DNA from: Erythrobacter cryptus DSM 12079
Lineage (GTDB): Bacteria; Pseudomonadota; Alphaproteobacteria; Sphingomonadales; Sphingomonadaceae
Direction of reading: 5' to 3'
DNA length: 64,000 nucleotides
NCBI RefSeq assembly: GCF_000422985.1
Contig: NZ_AUHC01000001.1
Span: 62,001-126,000 of the forward strand
Shown here: positions 31,787-45,617 of the stretch, piece by piece
Layout of the letters: each line of letters opens with the position of its first letter
Numbering within the stretch: position 1 is the stretch's first letter
The notes under the pieces: model-generated
Told to the model about the DNA's origin: nothing
The model's database searches: none
The model's input: only the letters and a program-made list of their open reading frames with translations
Translations under genes and position numbers: made by a program

Positions 31787-33679
31787 TCAGGCGGCCGCGT
31801 CACCCGATGCCCCGGGCGCATCCGGGGCCGCTGCCTTGCGGCGTCCGAAGGCCTTGAGGCGTTCCTCGATTGCCATGAGCCGTGTACGCAAACGCGCCTG
31901 TTCGGCAAACGATCCTTCCGGATCGCTGTCGAAACGCGCGATCGTGGCCGCAAGCGCAGCCTCGAGCGCCGGCCTTTCGACCAGCAGCGACACAGCCTCG
32001 GCCAGTTGCGCGCACGCATCGTCGGGATCGGTGCCTTCATCGAGAAAGGCGTAGCGGATGTCTGCCGACGGGGCGGGTTGGCCTTGCGCGCTGCATATGG
32101 CGTCTGGCGCGCGCGAATCAAGCGTTTCTGCAAGCTCGAAGAGCTTTTCGATGCGCGCCGCGGCAGCCGGCTCGCTGCGGGCGAGGCGGGCGAGCGCCTC
32201 GGCGTGGCGCGCAATCTCCTGCGGATGGCGCGCTAGCCCTGCCAGAACCGCCTCGAGCAGGCCCTGACGCTGGCCGCCCAAGGTGAGCGCGCCAAGCCGG
32301 CTGCGTGCTTCGGGGGTGAGGCCCGGCAGGGGCACCGGCGCGCCGCGCCATGTGCCCTTGGCTGCGCCCCGGCGCCCGACCTCAGAGGCGGTGCGCGCAG
32401 CGCGCGGCGGGCGCGGGGGAAAGGCAAAGGCGGAGAAGCGATCCGACAGCTCGCGGCGGTAAAGCGCCCTGATCTCGGGGTCGGCAATGGTCTCGACATG
32501 CGCCATCAGCCGCGCCTTGAGCCCGGCCTTGGCCTCGGGGGTGGCAAGGGGCGCCGCATCGCGCTCGAATTGCCAGAGCGCCTCGATCAGGCTGAGCGGC
32601 GCTTCGAGCAGCCGCTCGATCCCGGTGCGGCCCTGCTGGCGCACCAGATCGTCTGGATCCTGTCCCCGGGGCAGGCGCACGATGGCCAGCGAGCGGCCCG
32701 GCGCGAGCAGCGGCAGCGCCCGCGTGATCGCCCGCATCGCCGCGCGCTGGCCAGCGCTGTCGCCATCGAAGCACAAGAGCGGCACCTCGGCGAGGCGCCA
32801 GAGCAGTTCGAGCTGCATCTCGGTGAGCGCGGTGCCGAGCGGGGCGACCGCCTCGGCGATCCCGGCGCTGGCGAGCGCGATCACGTCCATGTAGCCTTCC
32901 ACCACCACCACCCGGCCGCTCTGGCGCACCGCCGGGGCGGCGCGGTGGAGATTGTAGAGCGTGCGACCCTTGTCGAAGAGCTCGGTGTCGGGCGAATTGA
33001 GATACTTGGCGAGGCCCTCGCGCGGGGTGAGGATGCGCCCGCCAAAGGCGATCACCCGCCCGCGCGGATCGTGGATCGGCAGCATCAGGCGGCCACGGAA
33101 GCGGTCATAGCGCTCGCCCGCCTCGCTCGCGGCGCGCAGCCCGGCCGCCTCGAGCATCGGCTCGCCGAAATGGCCGAGCGCGCGGCCCAGCGCGTGGCGA
33201 TCATCGGGCGCCCAGCCAAAGCCGAAGGTGCGGCAAAGTTCGGGCGCAAAGCCGCGCTGCGCGAGATAGGCGCGTGCCGCCGCCCCGCCGGGTGCGGCCA
33301 GGCTCTCGGCAAAGAAGCGCTGGGCGGCCTCGGTCACATCGATGAGGCTGGCGCGCGCTTCGGCCTTCCTCGCGGCGGCAGGATCGGGGGCGGGCACTTC
33401 CATCCCCGCCATGCTGGCAAGTTCCTTGATCGCATCGAGGAAGGAGAGGCCCACATGATCGACCATCCAGCTGATCGCATCGCCATGCGCGCCGCAGCCG
33501 AAGCAGTGATAGAACTGCTTGGCATCATTGACATAGAAGCTCGGGGTCTTCTCCTCGTGGAACGGGCAGCAGCCCTTCCACTCGCGCCCCGCCCGCGTCA
33601 GCTTGACGCTGCGCTGGACGAGCGCCGAGAGCGTGAGGCGCGCGCGCAGCTCGTCCTTCCATTGCGGGGTGATGGCCAT
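31787..33679 (-). CDS. dnaG: DNA primase
   Basis: 630 residues. The zinc-binding domain carries [33 protein letters not shown] (CHC2) near residue 38. The TOPRIM catalytic core has [18 protein letters not shown] near 265 and [14 protein letters not shown] near 310. A DnaB-binding C-terminal domain of helices makes up the rest. ATG at MAITPQ was taken over an in-frame GTG two codons earlier. It synthesises RNA primers at the fork. The order yqeY-dnaG-rpoD resembles the macromolecular synthesis operon. Confidence 0.96.
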   Translation of the reverse strand: MAITPQWKDELRARLTLSALVQRSVKLTRAGREWKGCCPFHEEKTPSFYVNDAKQFYHCFGCGAHGDAISWMVDHVGLSFLDAIKELASMAGMEVPAPDPAAARKAEARASLIDVTEAAQRFFAESLAAPGGAAARAYLAQRGFAPELCRTFGFGWAPDDRHALGRALGHFGEPMLEAAGLRAASEAGERYDRFRGRLMLPIHDPRGRVIAFGGRILTPREGLAKYLNSPDTELFDKGRTLYNLHRAAPAVRQSGRVVVVEGYMDVIALASAGIAEAVAPLGTALTEMQLELLWRLAEVPLLCFDGDSAGQRAAMRAITRALPLLAPGRSLAIVRLPRGQDPDDLVRQQGRTGIERLLEAPLSLIEALWQFERDAAPLATPEAKAGLKARLMAHVETIADPEIRALYRRELSDRFSAFAFPPRPPRAARTASEVGRRGAAKGTWRGAPVPLPGLTPEARSRLGALTLGGQRQGLLEAVLAGLARHPQEIARHAEALARLARSEPAAAARIEKLFELAETLDSRAPDAICSAQGQPAPSADIRYAFLDEGTDPDDACAQLAEAVSLLVERPALEAALAATIARFDSDPEGSFAEQARLRTRLMAIEERLKAFGRRKAAAPDAPGASGDAAA

Positions 33680-33784
33680 GGGCACAGGTTGCGCGCGCTG
33701 GGCGGCGCTTGCAAGCGCCGGCTGTGGAAGGCTCTGTGGCTTTGGCCGACCGGCGCCGGCCGGGGTGGCTTTGGCGCCCGCGAT

Positions 33785-34237
33785 CTAGGCGAGCGCCGCC
33801 TTGACGAGGCTGCTCGCCAGCCGGGCATCGAGCACGGCCCCGTGCCGCTCCTTGAGCGCGGCCATCACCGCGCCCATGTCCTTGATGCTGGTGGCGCCCA
33901 GTTCCTCTTTGATCGCGGCGATGGCGGCGGCGGTTTGGGCCTCGTCCATCATCCGCGGCAGGAACTCCTCGATCACAGCGAGTTCGGCGCGCTCGGCCGC
34001 GGCCAGCTCGGGGCGCCCTCCGGCCTCGTAGAGCTCGATCGATTCGCGCCGCTGCTTGGCCATTTTCTGGAGCACGCCCGTCACCAGCGCGTCATCGGGG
34101 GTGGGCTTGGCGGCGGTGCGTTCCTCGATGTCGCGGTCCTTGATCTTGGCGGCGATCTGGCGCAGCGCCGCGGTGCGCGCCTTGTCGCCGGCCTTCATCG
34201 CCGCGATCGTGGCGGCCTTGATGTCATCCCTGATCAT
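33785..34237 (-). CDS. GatB/YqeY domain protein
   Basis: 150 residues. It starts MIRDDIKAATIAAMKAGDKARTAALRQIAAKIKDRDIE and continues with KQRRESIELYEAGGRPELAAAERAELAVIEEFLPRMM and SIKDMGAVMAALKERHGAVLDARLASSLVKAAL, the whole-length YqeY pattern related to the tail domain of GatB, which binds tRNA. Stand-alone members have no proven role. The longer upstream frame was not used because family members begin here. It lies 105 bases before dnaG on the same strand. Confidence 0.92.
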   Translation of the reverse strand: MIRDDIKAATIAAMKAGDKARTAALRQIAAKIKDRDIEERTAAKPTPDDALVTGVLQKMAKQRRESIELYEAGGRPELAAAERAELAVIEEFLPRMMDEAQTAAAIAAIKEELGATSIKDMGAVMAALKERHGAVLDARLASSLVKAALA

Positions 34238-34380
34238 GCTTGTCTCATTCCTGTGGAAGGCTGTGCTGGCGTGCGCCTCTAACGCAAAGCGCCGGCCAAG
34301 CCTAGGTTGACGGGGCGGGCAGCGGCGCCTAGCGGACAAAACTTAGCACCATCGCCGGATCACCTGTAACGGAGCGCCCC

Positions 34381-35562
34381 ATGGCCGACCCCGCATCTTC
34401 GCTTGCGCAGCCCCCGGGCGCGACCGGAGTCCTCGTTCTGGCCGATGGCACGGTGATCTGGGGGCGCGGCTTCGGCGCTCATGGCAGCGCCGTGGGCGAG
34501 GTGTGCTTCAACACCGCGATGACCGGCTATCAGGAGGTGATGACCGATCCCAGCTATGCGGCGCAGATCGTCACCTTCACCTTCCCGCATATCGGCAATG
34601 TCGGGGCCAATCCCGAGGATATCGAAAGCCGGGTCGAGGGCGCGGTGGGCTGCGTGGTGCGCGAGGAGGTAACCGAGCCGTCCAACTTCCGCAGCATCGA
34701 GCGCTTTACTGAATGGATGGCGCGCCAGGGCAAGATCGGCCTTTCGGGCGTGGATACCCGCGCGCTCACCCGCCGCATCCGCCTTTCGGGCGCGCCCAAT
34801 GCGGTGATCGCTCATGCGCCCGATGGCATGTTCGATATCCCGGCGCTGGTGAAGCGCGCGGCCGAATGGCCGGGGCTGGAGGGCATGGACCTTGCCATCC
34901 GCGTCACCCGCGAGGCGCCCGAGCGCTGGGAGGGCGGGCCGTGGCGCCTCGGCAAGGGCTATGGCCGGGCGGCCTTCGATTCCCGCCCGCACGTGGTGGC
35001 GATCGATTATGGCGCCAAGGACAATATCTTCCGCAACCTCGCGCGTGCCGGGGCGCGGGTGACGGTGGTGCCCGCACGCACCAGCTTCGACGAGATCATG
35101 GCCTTGAAGCCCGACGGGGTGTTCCTCTCCAACGGCCCGGGCGATCCGGCGGCGACGGGCGAATATGCCGTGCCGGTGATCCGCGCCCTGCTCGAGGCGG
35201 ATGTGCCGCTGTTCGGCATCTGCCTTGGCCACCAGTTGCTGGCGCTCGCCGCGGGCGCGAAGACGATCAAGATGCACCAGGGCCACCGCGGCGCCAACCA
35301 CCCGGTGCAGCGTGTCGGGGAAGGGTGGGGGGAGACCGCCGGCCTCGTCGAGATCACCAGCATGAACCACGGCTTTGCCGTCGATGCGGCAAGCCTGCCT
35401 GAACATGTCGAGCAGACCCATGTGAGCCTGTTCGACGGCACCAATTGCGGCATTTCGATCAAGGGCAAACGCGCCTTTGCGGTGCAATACCACCCCGAAG
35501 CCTCGCCCGGCCCGCAGGACAGCTTCTACCTGTTCGAGAAGTTCGTGGGGATGCTGGGGTGA
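34381..35562 (+). CDS. carA: Carbamoyl-phosphate synthase small (glutaminase) subunit
   Basis: 393 residues. The N-terminal CPSase_sm domain has EVCFNTAMTGYQEVMTDPSYAAQIVTF near residue 40. The C-terminal class I glutamine amidotransferase domain has NGPGDP, nucleophile elbow FGICLGHQLLALAAG near residue 280, and the His/Glu pair in VQYHPEASPGP. It hydrolyses glutamine and channels ammonia to CarB for pyrimidine and arginine synthesis. It is followed by a small secreted protein gene that overlaps it by 4 bases. Confidence 0.97.
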   Translation: MADPASSLAQPPGATGVLVLADGTVIWGRGFGAHGSAVGEVCFNTAMTGYQEVMTDPSYAAQIVTFTFPHIGNVGANPEDIESRVEGAVGCVVREEVTEPSNFRSIERFTEWMARQGKIGLSGVDTRALTRRIRLSGAPNAVIAHAPDGMFDIPALVKRAAEWPGLEGMDLAIRVTREAPERWEGGPWRLGKGYGRAAFDSRPHVVAIDYGAKDNIFRNLARAGARVTVVPARTSFDEIMALKPDGVFLSNGPGDPAATGEYAVPVIRALLEADVPLFGICLGHQLLALAAGAKTIKMHQGHRGANHPVQRVGEGWGETAGLVEITSMNHGFAVDAASLPEHVEQTHVSLFDGTNCGISIKGKRAFAVQYHPEASPGPQDSFYLFEKFVGMLG

Positions 35563-36157
35563 GCAACAGGCGCACCGCCTTGGCCTTGCTTGCGCTCATC
35601 CTCGCTGCCCCCGCGCTTGCCCAGAACCCGGCGATGACGCCGCGTCCGCTCGCTGAATGGCCCGGGGTCGAGCTTGTCCCCGGGGTTGCCTTTCAGGGCG
35701 ATGGTGCGGTGCGGGTCGAGCCTTCGGGCGAAAGCGGGCTGCCGCTCGTCAGCTTCTGGCGCCCGGTGCTCCATGACGAGGCCTCGCGCTATCCGGTTGC
35801 CGGGCGCATGGATTGCCGCATCGCTGCGAGCGAAGGCCCCTTCGAGGAAGCCGCTTTCGATCCCGCCGCGCGCCACCGCGCCGTTGCCCGCCAGCGCCGC
35901 GATGAGGGCTTCATCGATAGCGACACCCGCGCCGCTTCGCGCGGGCAGATCAAGACCTTCGATGTCATCGGGCGGCGCGATTCCCCGCGCAGCTATTACG
36001 TGCTTTCCTATGTCATGGCCCGCGATGGCGCGCGGCTCATCGACATCCGCCGCAACTGCACCTTCATCTTCGGCAGCGCCGCCTCGCGCCCCGACGTGCT
36101 GCCGCTCGTCAACCGCTACACCCACCTCTCCTTCGCTTTTGCCGAGCAGGACACCTG

Positions 36158-36158
<1 letters not shown>
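35559..36158 (+). CDS. Putative secreted protein of unknown function between carA and carB
   Basis: 199 residues from a GTG that overlaps the carA stop in GTGA; its own TGA overlaps the carB ATG by one base. A signal peptide ([20 protein letters not shown]) ends at about residue 22, so the product is likely periplasmic. The mature part has two cysteines (MDCRIA near 88 and RRNCTF near 168) that could form a disulfide. No family recognised. Its tight overlaps mean it is co-translated with the two CPSase subunits, although its cellular location is different. Confidence 0.8.
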
Positions 36159-39484
<3,326 letters not shown>

Positions 39485-39592
39485 CTGACACTTCCCCCCA
39501 TCGGCAGGCAGCGCTTACCGCCGTGATCGGGCGGCAGCGCGGGCTTTGTCCGGCGCGGCGGGGGTGTTCGCGACAGACGAGAAGGCATGATT

Positions 39593-40069
39593 ATGGCGAC
39601 GATGGAAAAGGTCCCGATGCTGGCCGAGGGCTACGAGCGGCTCACCGCCGATCTCAAGGCGCTGCGCGAGGAGCGCCCCAGGATCGTCGAGGCGATCGAG
39701 GAAGCCCGCGCCCATGGCGATCTGTCCGAGAATGCCGAATACCACGCCGCCAAGGAACGCCAGGGCCAGATCGAGGCGCAGATCGCCGAGCTTGAAGACA
39801 AGGTCAGCCGGGCGCAGATCATCGATCCGACCACGCTTTCGGGCGACAAGATCATCTTCGGCGCCACCGTCACCCTGCTTGATGAGGACGACAAGCCGGT
39901 GCGCTACCAGATCGTCGGCCAGACCGAGGCCGATGCCAAGAAGGGGCGCATCTCCTACAACTCGCCGCTGGCGCGCGCGCTGATCGGCAAGCAGGTGGGC
40001 GACGAGATCGAGGTCACCGTGCCTTCGGGTGAGAAGTTCTACGTCGTCGAGAAGATCGAGTTCATCTGA
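39593..40069 (+). CDS. greA: Transcription elongation factor GreA
   Basis: 158 residues. The N-terminal coiled coil [49 protein letters not shown] carries the acidic tip (DLSENAEYH) that stimulates transcript cleavage by stalled polymerase. The C-terminal domain has [34 protein letters not shown]. Of two near ATGs the second was chosen: GAAGG lies 7 bases before it and only 1 base before the other. Confidence 0.97.
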   Translation: MATMEKVPMLAEGYERLTADLKALREERPRIVEAIEEARAHGDLSENAEYHAAKERQGQIEAQIAELEDKVSRAQIIDPTTLSGDKIIFGATVTLLDEDDKPVRYQIVGQTEADAKKGRISYNSPLARALIGKQVGDEIEVTVPSGEKFYVVEKIEFI

Positions 40070-40087
40070 AGGCGCGCGCAAGGGTCG

Positions 40088-40375
40088 ATGGCGCTCCCGC
40101 CGATGCGGCCATTCGCCGAAAGGCGCCTCGCGCGGCATTTCCGTGCCGCCGGGGCGGTGAGCATGGCCGATGCGATCGCCTATGCCCCGAGGGGCGCGGC
40201 TGACGCGCGCGCCTTTGCCCGGCTCAAGGGCGCCGATGTGCTGCGCACCGACGGGCAGGGCCGCTGGTGGCTCGACGAGACGCGCTGGGGCGCGCGCCGT
40301 TCCGATCGCCGCACCCGGGCGGTGGCGGCGCTGCTTGCGGTGGGCGTGGCGGCGGCGATCGCGGCGCTGCGCTAG
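40088..40375 (+). CDS. Small hypothetical protein with C-terminal membrane segment
   Basis: 95 residues. The N-terminal 75 residues are basic with a winged-helix-like spacing (FAERRLARHFRAAGAVSMADAIAY, then GADVLRTDGQGRWWLDE), and the last 18 residues are hydrophobic (AVAALLAVGVAAAIAAL). It could be a tail-anchored protein. An in-frame ATG at residue 6 is a possible later start. It follows greA by 18 bases and is probably on the same transcript. No family recognised. Confidence 0.65.
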   Translation: MALPPMRPFAERRLARHFRAAGAVSMADAIAYAPRGAADARAFARLKGADVLRTDGQGRWWLDETRWGARRSDRRTRAVAALLAVGVAAAIAALR

Positions 40376-40483
40376 AGAGGGGCTCGGCCTCGCGCGCTTT
40401 GGCCGCGCCTTGCCCGCGCTCTGGCGCAGCTTTGCCCGGGCTTTACCCGTTCTCCTTATGTTTCACGTGAAACATTGCGCTGG

Positions 40484-40966
40484 TCAGGCGAGGCGCTTTT
40501 CCATCGCATAATTGTGGATCGCGACCTCGCGGCCCTCGAACGGAATCATGAAATCGCGGCGGTGGAGAAGGCTGTATCCGGCCCGTTCGAACACGGGCCT
40601 TGCCAGCTCGCTCGCCTCGGTGAGGATCCGCGTCAGGCCGAGCGCCCGCGCCGCCTGCTCGACCTCGTTCAGGAGGTGTCTGGCAAGGCCGGTGCCGGTG
40701 TGATCGGGGTGGCAATAGAGCATGTCGAGATGCCCGTCCGGCTCCAGCACGACATAGGCGATGGGAATGTCCCCGCCATCAACCGCGACGCGGATGATAT
40801 CGCCCTTCGCCGCGCCTGCCACCAGCCGCTCGGGCGAATAGCGCGCCGACCATGCCGCGACCTGATCGGGCGAATAGGCCGCCAGCGCGGTCTGCCCGAT
40901 CGCCGCCAGCGTCAGCGCGGCAATCGCGGGTGCATCACCCTCCCGATAGCCGCGCGTGACCGCCAT
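40484..40966 (-). CDS. GNAT-family N-acetyltransferase
   Basis: 160 residues. VTRGYREGDAPAIAALTLAAI at the start, IAYVVLEPDGHLDMLYCHPDHTGTGLARHLLNEVEQAARALG around residue 70-110 (acetyl-CoA pyrophosphate loop in HTGTGLARHLL) and a C-terminal FERAGYSLLHRRDFMI are typical of the PA2271/YjaB-like subgroup. Substrate unknown. It starts 8 bases after the DUF4170 gene ends, on the same strand. Confidence 0.88.
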   Translation of the reverse strand: MAVTRGYREGDAPAIAALTLAAIGQTALAAYSPDQVAAWSARYSPERLVAGAAKGDIIRVAVDGGDIPIAYVVLEPDGHLDMLYCHPDHTGTGLARHLLNEVEQAARALGLTRILTEASELARPVFERAGYSLLHRRDFMIPFEGREVAIHNYAMEKRLA

Positions 40967-40974
40967 GGGCCGGC

Positions 40975-41205
40975 TCAGTCCTCGGGCGTCAGCAGCTTGT
41001 GGATAGGGACCACCACATATTTCATCTCGGCATCATCCACGGTGCGCTGCGCCTGGGCGCGCCAGGCATCGACCGCGGCCTCGTAGGAACTGAACACGCC
41101 GACGACGTGGATGCTCTCGGGATCCTGGAATTCATAGCCGCGCGGGTCCTTGACCCGGCCGCCCATCACCAGGTGCAGCTGCTGGGGTGGGGTGGTTACT
41201 GCCAT
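40975..41205 (-). CDS. DUF4170 domain protein
   Basis: 76 residues. QQLHLVMGGRVKDPRGYEF, then VVGVFSSYEAAVDAWRAQAQRTVDDAEMKYVVVPIHKLL, matches DUF4170, a small alphaproteobacterial family of unknown function. Its length equals the family norm. The ATG was chosen because it starts the family-conserved region; a larger open frame upstream has no such similarity and runs into low-complexity coding on the other frame. It leads a two-gene unit with the GNAT gene. Confidence 0.85.
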   Translation of the reverse strand: MAVTTPPQQLHLVMGGRVKDPRGYEFQDPESIHVVGVFSSYEAAVDAWRAQAQRTVDDAEMKYVVVPIHKLLTPED

Positions 41206-41312
41206 CTTGTTCACCTTGGGGAGGATTTTTGGGAGGGGGGATTTCTGGTGGAGGATTTGCGCCGGCGCCCCTAGCCGCAGGCGCGCGCCGCCGCAAGTCC
41301 TCGCCCTGCCGC

Positions 41313-41891
41313 TCAGCCTTGCCGCTTGGCGGCAAGCTCGCGGGCGGCGCGCCGCGCGGCGCTGCGGGCATGGCGGGCAAGGGCCGCGCCGCGCCTCTTG
41401 GTCCCTCGAGCCGCGGCGGCGGCCTCCGCGCCGAGCGCCTGGGCCTTGGCGCTGGCTGCCGCGCCGAGGGCCTCGGCGCGCTCCTGCCCCTCGCGCCCGG
41501 CGGCCATGGCCTCGTCGATCAGCGCAAGCACCCATGCCATCGCCGCCTCACCCAGCAGCCGACCGAGCCTGCTGCCGGTGGAGGAAGCCGCGCGGCGCAC
41601 GCTGCTTGCCGCACCGCTTCCGGCCCCGCGCACCGCCTTGCCGGTGCCGGCCAGCGCGCTTGCCGCAAGAGTGCGCCCCGGGCGGGTGATGAGGCCAAGT
41701 GCGAGCCCGAGCGCCAGCGCCCCGCCGATCACGGTGAGCGGATGGGCGCGGGTATAGTCAGCCGCGGCGCTGGCAGCGGCGCGGGCCTGATCGGCAAGGC
41801 TGCGCGCGGCATTGCGGCGTTCGGCCGCCTCGATCCGGGCGCGCAGCGCGTCACGGCGGTGATCGGCGGGAAGGGGGGTGGGCACGTTCAT
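41313..41891 (-). CDS. Ala/Arg-rich membrane-associated protein, fourth gene of YqjD-like operon
   Basis: 192 residues. A basic N-terminal part (about 45 residues) is followed by one membrane segment (HPLTVIGGALALGLALGLI) and a long Ala/Arg/Glu-rich helical tail. HPLTVIG followed by a hydrophobic run resembles the end of DUF883 proteins, but family membership is not certain. Its ATG overlaps the preceding gene by 4 bases. Composition is extreme (Ala-rich), so weak similarity should be treated with care. Confidence 0.6.
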   Translation of the reverse strand: MNVPTPLPADHRRDALRARIEAAERRNAARSLADQARAAASAAADYTRAHPLTVIGGALALGLALGLITRPGRTLAASALAGTGKAVRGAGSGAASSVRRAASSTGSRLGRLLGEAAMAWVLALIDEAMAAGREGQERAEALGAAASAKAQALGAEAAAAARGTKRRGAALARHARSAARRAARELAAKRQG

Positions 41892-42328
41892 GCGGGGTTT
41901 CCTTCTGGTGCAAGCGTGGCTGGCGCGGGAGCGGGGGGCTCGGCAGGCGCGGCAGGCGCGGCCGGGGCCGGGGGCGCTGCGCCTTCATCCGCGAGTGCGT
42001 TGGCTTCGTCGCCCTCGGCTTCCTCATCCTCGGGTCCGAACAGCCATTGCGCGATCGGCCCGCGTGCGAGGAACAGCACCAGCGCCCCCACGAGGAGCGC
42101 CAGCACCCCCTTGCGGTCCCCAGCGAGGCTGCGCGCCTCGTCGAGCACGTCGCGCGCCCCGGCGGCGATGCGCGCCCCGATGGTCGCGCGCACCTCGGCC
42201 GAAATCCGCGCTGCGATCCCCTGTTCGGCCAGCGCCGCGCGCAGCCGGGCCAGATCGTCGGCCAGCACCGCGCGCGCGGCATCGCGCAGCCGCCGGTCCT
42301 CGATGAAGCTCTTGGGCAGGCGGGTCAC
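41888..42328 (-). CDS. Membrane-anchored hypothetical protein, third gene of YqjD-like operon
   Basis: 146 residues from a GTG (VTRLPKSFIEDRRLRDAA) that overlaps the holin-like gene stop in GTGA. The N-terminal 70 residues are helical and charged; one membrane segment (GVLALLVGALVLFLARGPIAQWLF) follows at about residue 80; the tail is acidic and then Pro/Ala-rich. Not assigned to a family. Its place after the holin-like gene recalls yqjK in enterics, but the sequences are not visibly alike. Confidence 0.65.
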   Translation of the reverse strand: MTRLPKSFIEDRRLRDAARAVLADDLARLRAALAEQGIAARISAEVRATIGARIAAGARDVLDEARSLAGDRKGVLALLVGALVLFLARGPIAQWLFGPEDEEAEGDEANALADEGAAPPAPAAPAAPAEPPAPAPATLAPEGNPA

Positions 42329-42759
42329 GGCGCCTCTCCCGGGCCGAACAGCGCGGCGAGCAGCCGTCCATCGCGCAAGGCCGCCCACAGCAACCCGCCA
42401 ACCCCCAGCAGCAGCACCCCGACGACGATCGCGATCGCGCCCCAGATCGTCACCAGCGGGGCGAGCGCGATCATCACTCCCACGGCCAGCGCAATCAGCG
42501 CGAGGTTGAGCATCAGCAGCGCCAGCACCAGCGCGGTGAGCGCCCGCCCCACCGCCTTGCCGGCAAGCGCGGCGCGGGTCTTCTGGAAGGCGATCTCGGC
42601 CTCGGCATAGGTACGCGCATCATCGACGAGCGCGGCAAGATCGGCGCGCAGCCCGCCTGCCTCGGCCTCAGGCGACGCCGCTTGCCCCAGCGCTTCGGGG
42701 TCGGGTTCGGCGGCATGCTCCTGCGGCGTGGGGGCCGCGCCGGGCTCGCTCTCGTGCAT
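42325..42759 (-). CDS. Phage_holin_3_6/YqjE-like membrane protein
   Basis: 144 residues. After an acidic N-terminus (about 50 residues) comes LRADLAALVDDARTYAEAEIAFQKTRAALAGKAVGRAL, then two hydrophobic hairpin segments (LVLALLMLNLALIALAVGVMIAL and WGAIAIVVGVLLLGVGGLLW). This is the layout of the holin-superfamily III / YqjE group, chromosomal proteins not linked to phage lysis. It is the second gene of a four-gene operon that starts with a DUF883-like gene. Confidence 0.75.
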   Translation of the reverse strand: MHESEPGAAPTPQEHAAEPDPEALGQAASPEAEAGGLRADLAALVDDARTYAEAEIAFQKTRAALAGKAVGRALTALVLALLMLNLALIALAVGVMIALAPLVTIWGAIAIVVGVLLLGVGGLLWAALRDGRLLAALFGPGEAP

Positions 42760-42800
42760 CGCCTCGCTGCCTGCCCGTCCAGCCTTCAGCAAGGCAGCGC

Positions 42801-43430
42801 TCAGCCGCGCCGCCCGCCCAGCAGGCGGGCGAGGAAGAAGCCGAAGACCGCTGCCAAGCCGACCGCGATCCCGGGGCTCTTGCGCACCAGCGCGCGGGCA
42901 TCCTCGCCGAGTTCCTCGACGCTCTTGGCCTCGAGCTTGGCCGAGGTTTCCTGCAGCGCGCGCGCGGTCTTGCGGGCATAGTCGCCAAATTGCTCGCCGA
43001 CCTTCTCGTCGAGCTGGGGGGCAACCTCGCCCACCACCTTGCCGATCGAGGCGATGGCATCGCTTGCCACCTGCTTGCCCTCTTGCGCCAGTTCCCCGGC
43101 CTTGCCGAGCGCCTGCTGGCCATAGGCGCGCGCCTCGCCGACGAGATCGCTGCCCTTCTCGCGCGCTTCCCCGCTCACCGCGGCAAGCCGGCTTTCGGCC
43201 TCGGCCCTGAGCGCTGCGGCGCCGGCCTTGGCTTCCTCGAGCGCGGCGCTGAAGCGGCCCTTGGCCTCGGCCACCGGGGCCGGATCGGCCGACTTGGCGG
43301 CCGCCCCGGTCTTGAGCGGATCGGCCTTGGCGGCGCGCTTGCCTGCGGTGGCGGGGGTGCCCTTGGCCGGGCTGTCGGCGCGCTTGCGGCGCTTGGGGGC
43401 AGGGGGCGTTTCGGGGGTGGTCTCGGCCAT
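42801..43430 (-). CDS. DUF883/ElaB-YqjD-like protein with basic N-terminal tail
   Basis: 209 residues. The first ~50 residues are Lys/Arg/Pro/Ala-rich and likely disordered (PAPKRRKRADSPAKGT). A long helical region (about 55-175) with AEAESRLAAVSGEAREKGSDLVGEARAYGQQALGKAGELAQ follows, and the C-terminus is RKSPGIAVGLAAVFGFFLARLLGGR, the single membrane anchor typical of ElaB/YqjD. E. coli YqjD binds ribosomes at the membrane in stationary phase; whether this holds here is inference. It is the first gene of the operon, divergent from eno. Confidence 0.72.
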   Translation of the reverse strand: MAETTPETPPAPKRRKRADSPAKGTPATAGKRAAKADPLKTGAAAKSADPAPVAEAKGRFSAALEEAKAGAAALRAEAESRLAAVSGEAREKGSDLVGEARAYGQQALGKAGELAQEGKQVASDAIASIGKVVGEVAPQLDEKVGEQFGDYARKTARALQETSAKLEAKSVEELGEDARALVRKSPGIAVGLAAVFGFFLARLLGGRRG

Positions 43431-43526
43431 GGGCTTCTCCTCTATCCGGTTGTGGCGGGCGCTGCCGATCCCCGCGCGGGAACCCGGATGCACCCCCCGC
43501 TTGCGCGCCGGCGTGGCGGCGCATAG

Positions 43527-44897
<1,371 letters not shown>

Positions 44898-44947
44898 CGG
44901 GCTGGCTTGCGAGGGAGCGAGGGAGCGGCGCTGCCGAGGGGCGCGCC

Positions 44948-45469
44948 CTAGCCGAGCGCGGCGGCGGCAGCGGCGAGGAAGCGCTCCATCGCTGTGTGCC
45001 CCCGCGCACTGAGGCGCACCAGCACCCGGCGCTGATCGGCCGGATCGTGTTCGCGCAGCACCAGCCCGGCATCGACAAGGATGCCGAGCCAGCGCAGCCC
45101 GGTGGTCGAGGGTGCAGCCGAGCCGATGCAGGCGCTCGAGACCGAGACCGGCTTGCCCTCGCCATGGGCGATGTAAAGATCGAGCAGGATATCCCAGGCC
45201 GGCTCGCCGAAGAGGTCGGCCTCGCCGAAGATCGCCGCGCGCTTGCGCCTGAGCGCATAGAGCTTGCGGGCAAGGACGAGGAGCGAAGACTGCGCCCCAG
45301 ATTCCTGCCGAGCAGCAGTTGGGCGCGACGATGATGCTCCAGCCATACTTGCCTCACGCAGTCGTTCTGCGATGTCCAGCAACTCCGTGATTAAGGGCTC
45401 GTAGGAGAAATTGGTTTCTGATGCGTTCGCCGATGCAAGGCCGAACTGCTCTTGGTCGGAGATATCCAT
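44948..45469 (-). CDS. MarR-like winged-helix transcriptional regulator
   Basis: 173 residues. A variable N-terminal part (about 80 residues) is written in AT-richer codons than its neighbours. The winged-helix domain follows with AWDILLDLYIAHGEGKPVSVSSACIGSAAPSTTGLRWLGILVDAGLVLREHDPADQRRVLVRLSARGHTAMERFLAAA, containing a recognition helix (STTGLRWLGIL) and the wing D-x-R-R-V. A good Shine-Dalgarno (GGGAG) sits 7 bases upstream. Ligand and targets unknown. It follows two small ORFs on the same strand. Confidence 0.8.
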   Translation of the reverse strand: MDISDQEQFGLASANASETNFSYEPLITELLDIAERLREASMAGASSSRPTAARQESGAQSSLLVLARKLYALRRKRAAIFGEADLFGEPAWDILLDLYIAHGEGKPVSVSSACIGSAAPSTTGLRWLGILVDAGLVLREHDPADQRRVLVRLSARGHTAMERFLAAAAAALG

Positions 45470-45609
45470 GCTTGCGCTCCCACAGCTGCCCCGTCCACTC
45501 GGTCTAATTGTAGAACCTCGCTCCCATCGAAGGCAATGTCCAAGCTAACTAAGCAAAAATACTGATCCAGTTTTCGGCCGAGCTGATCGACGATATAGCT
45601 CTGGTTCAT
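45391..45609 (-). CDS. Possible small ORF upstream of and overlapping the MarR-like gene
   Basis: 72 codons in a different frame from the MarR-like gene, overlapping its first 79 bases. The non-overlapping part reads SYIVDQLGRKLDQYFCLVSLDIAFDGSEVLQLDRVDGA, which is protein-like, whereas the overlapping part (SSSALHRRTHQKPISPTSP) is not. It could be a real small protein, a decayed gene or chance. No strong Shine-Dalgarno. The 8-base gap to the preceding small ORF fits an operon. Confidence 0.3.
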   Translation of the reverse strand: MNQSYIVDQLGRKLDQYFCLVSLDIAFDGSEVLQLDRVDGAAVGAQAWISPTKSSSALHRRTHQKPISPTSP

Positions 45610-45617
45610 CCGCGAAA

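Noticed and set aside
42325..42759. Holin-like gene as a prophage marker
   Set aside because: Belongs to the chromosomal YqjE-type group and lies in an operon of cellular genes; no other phage gene is near.
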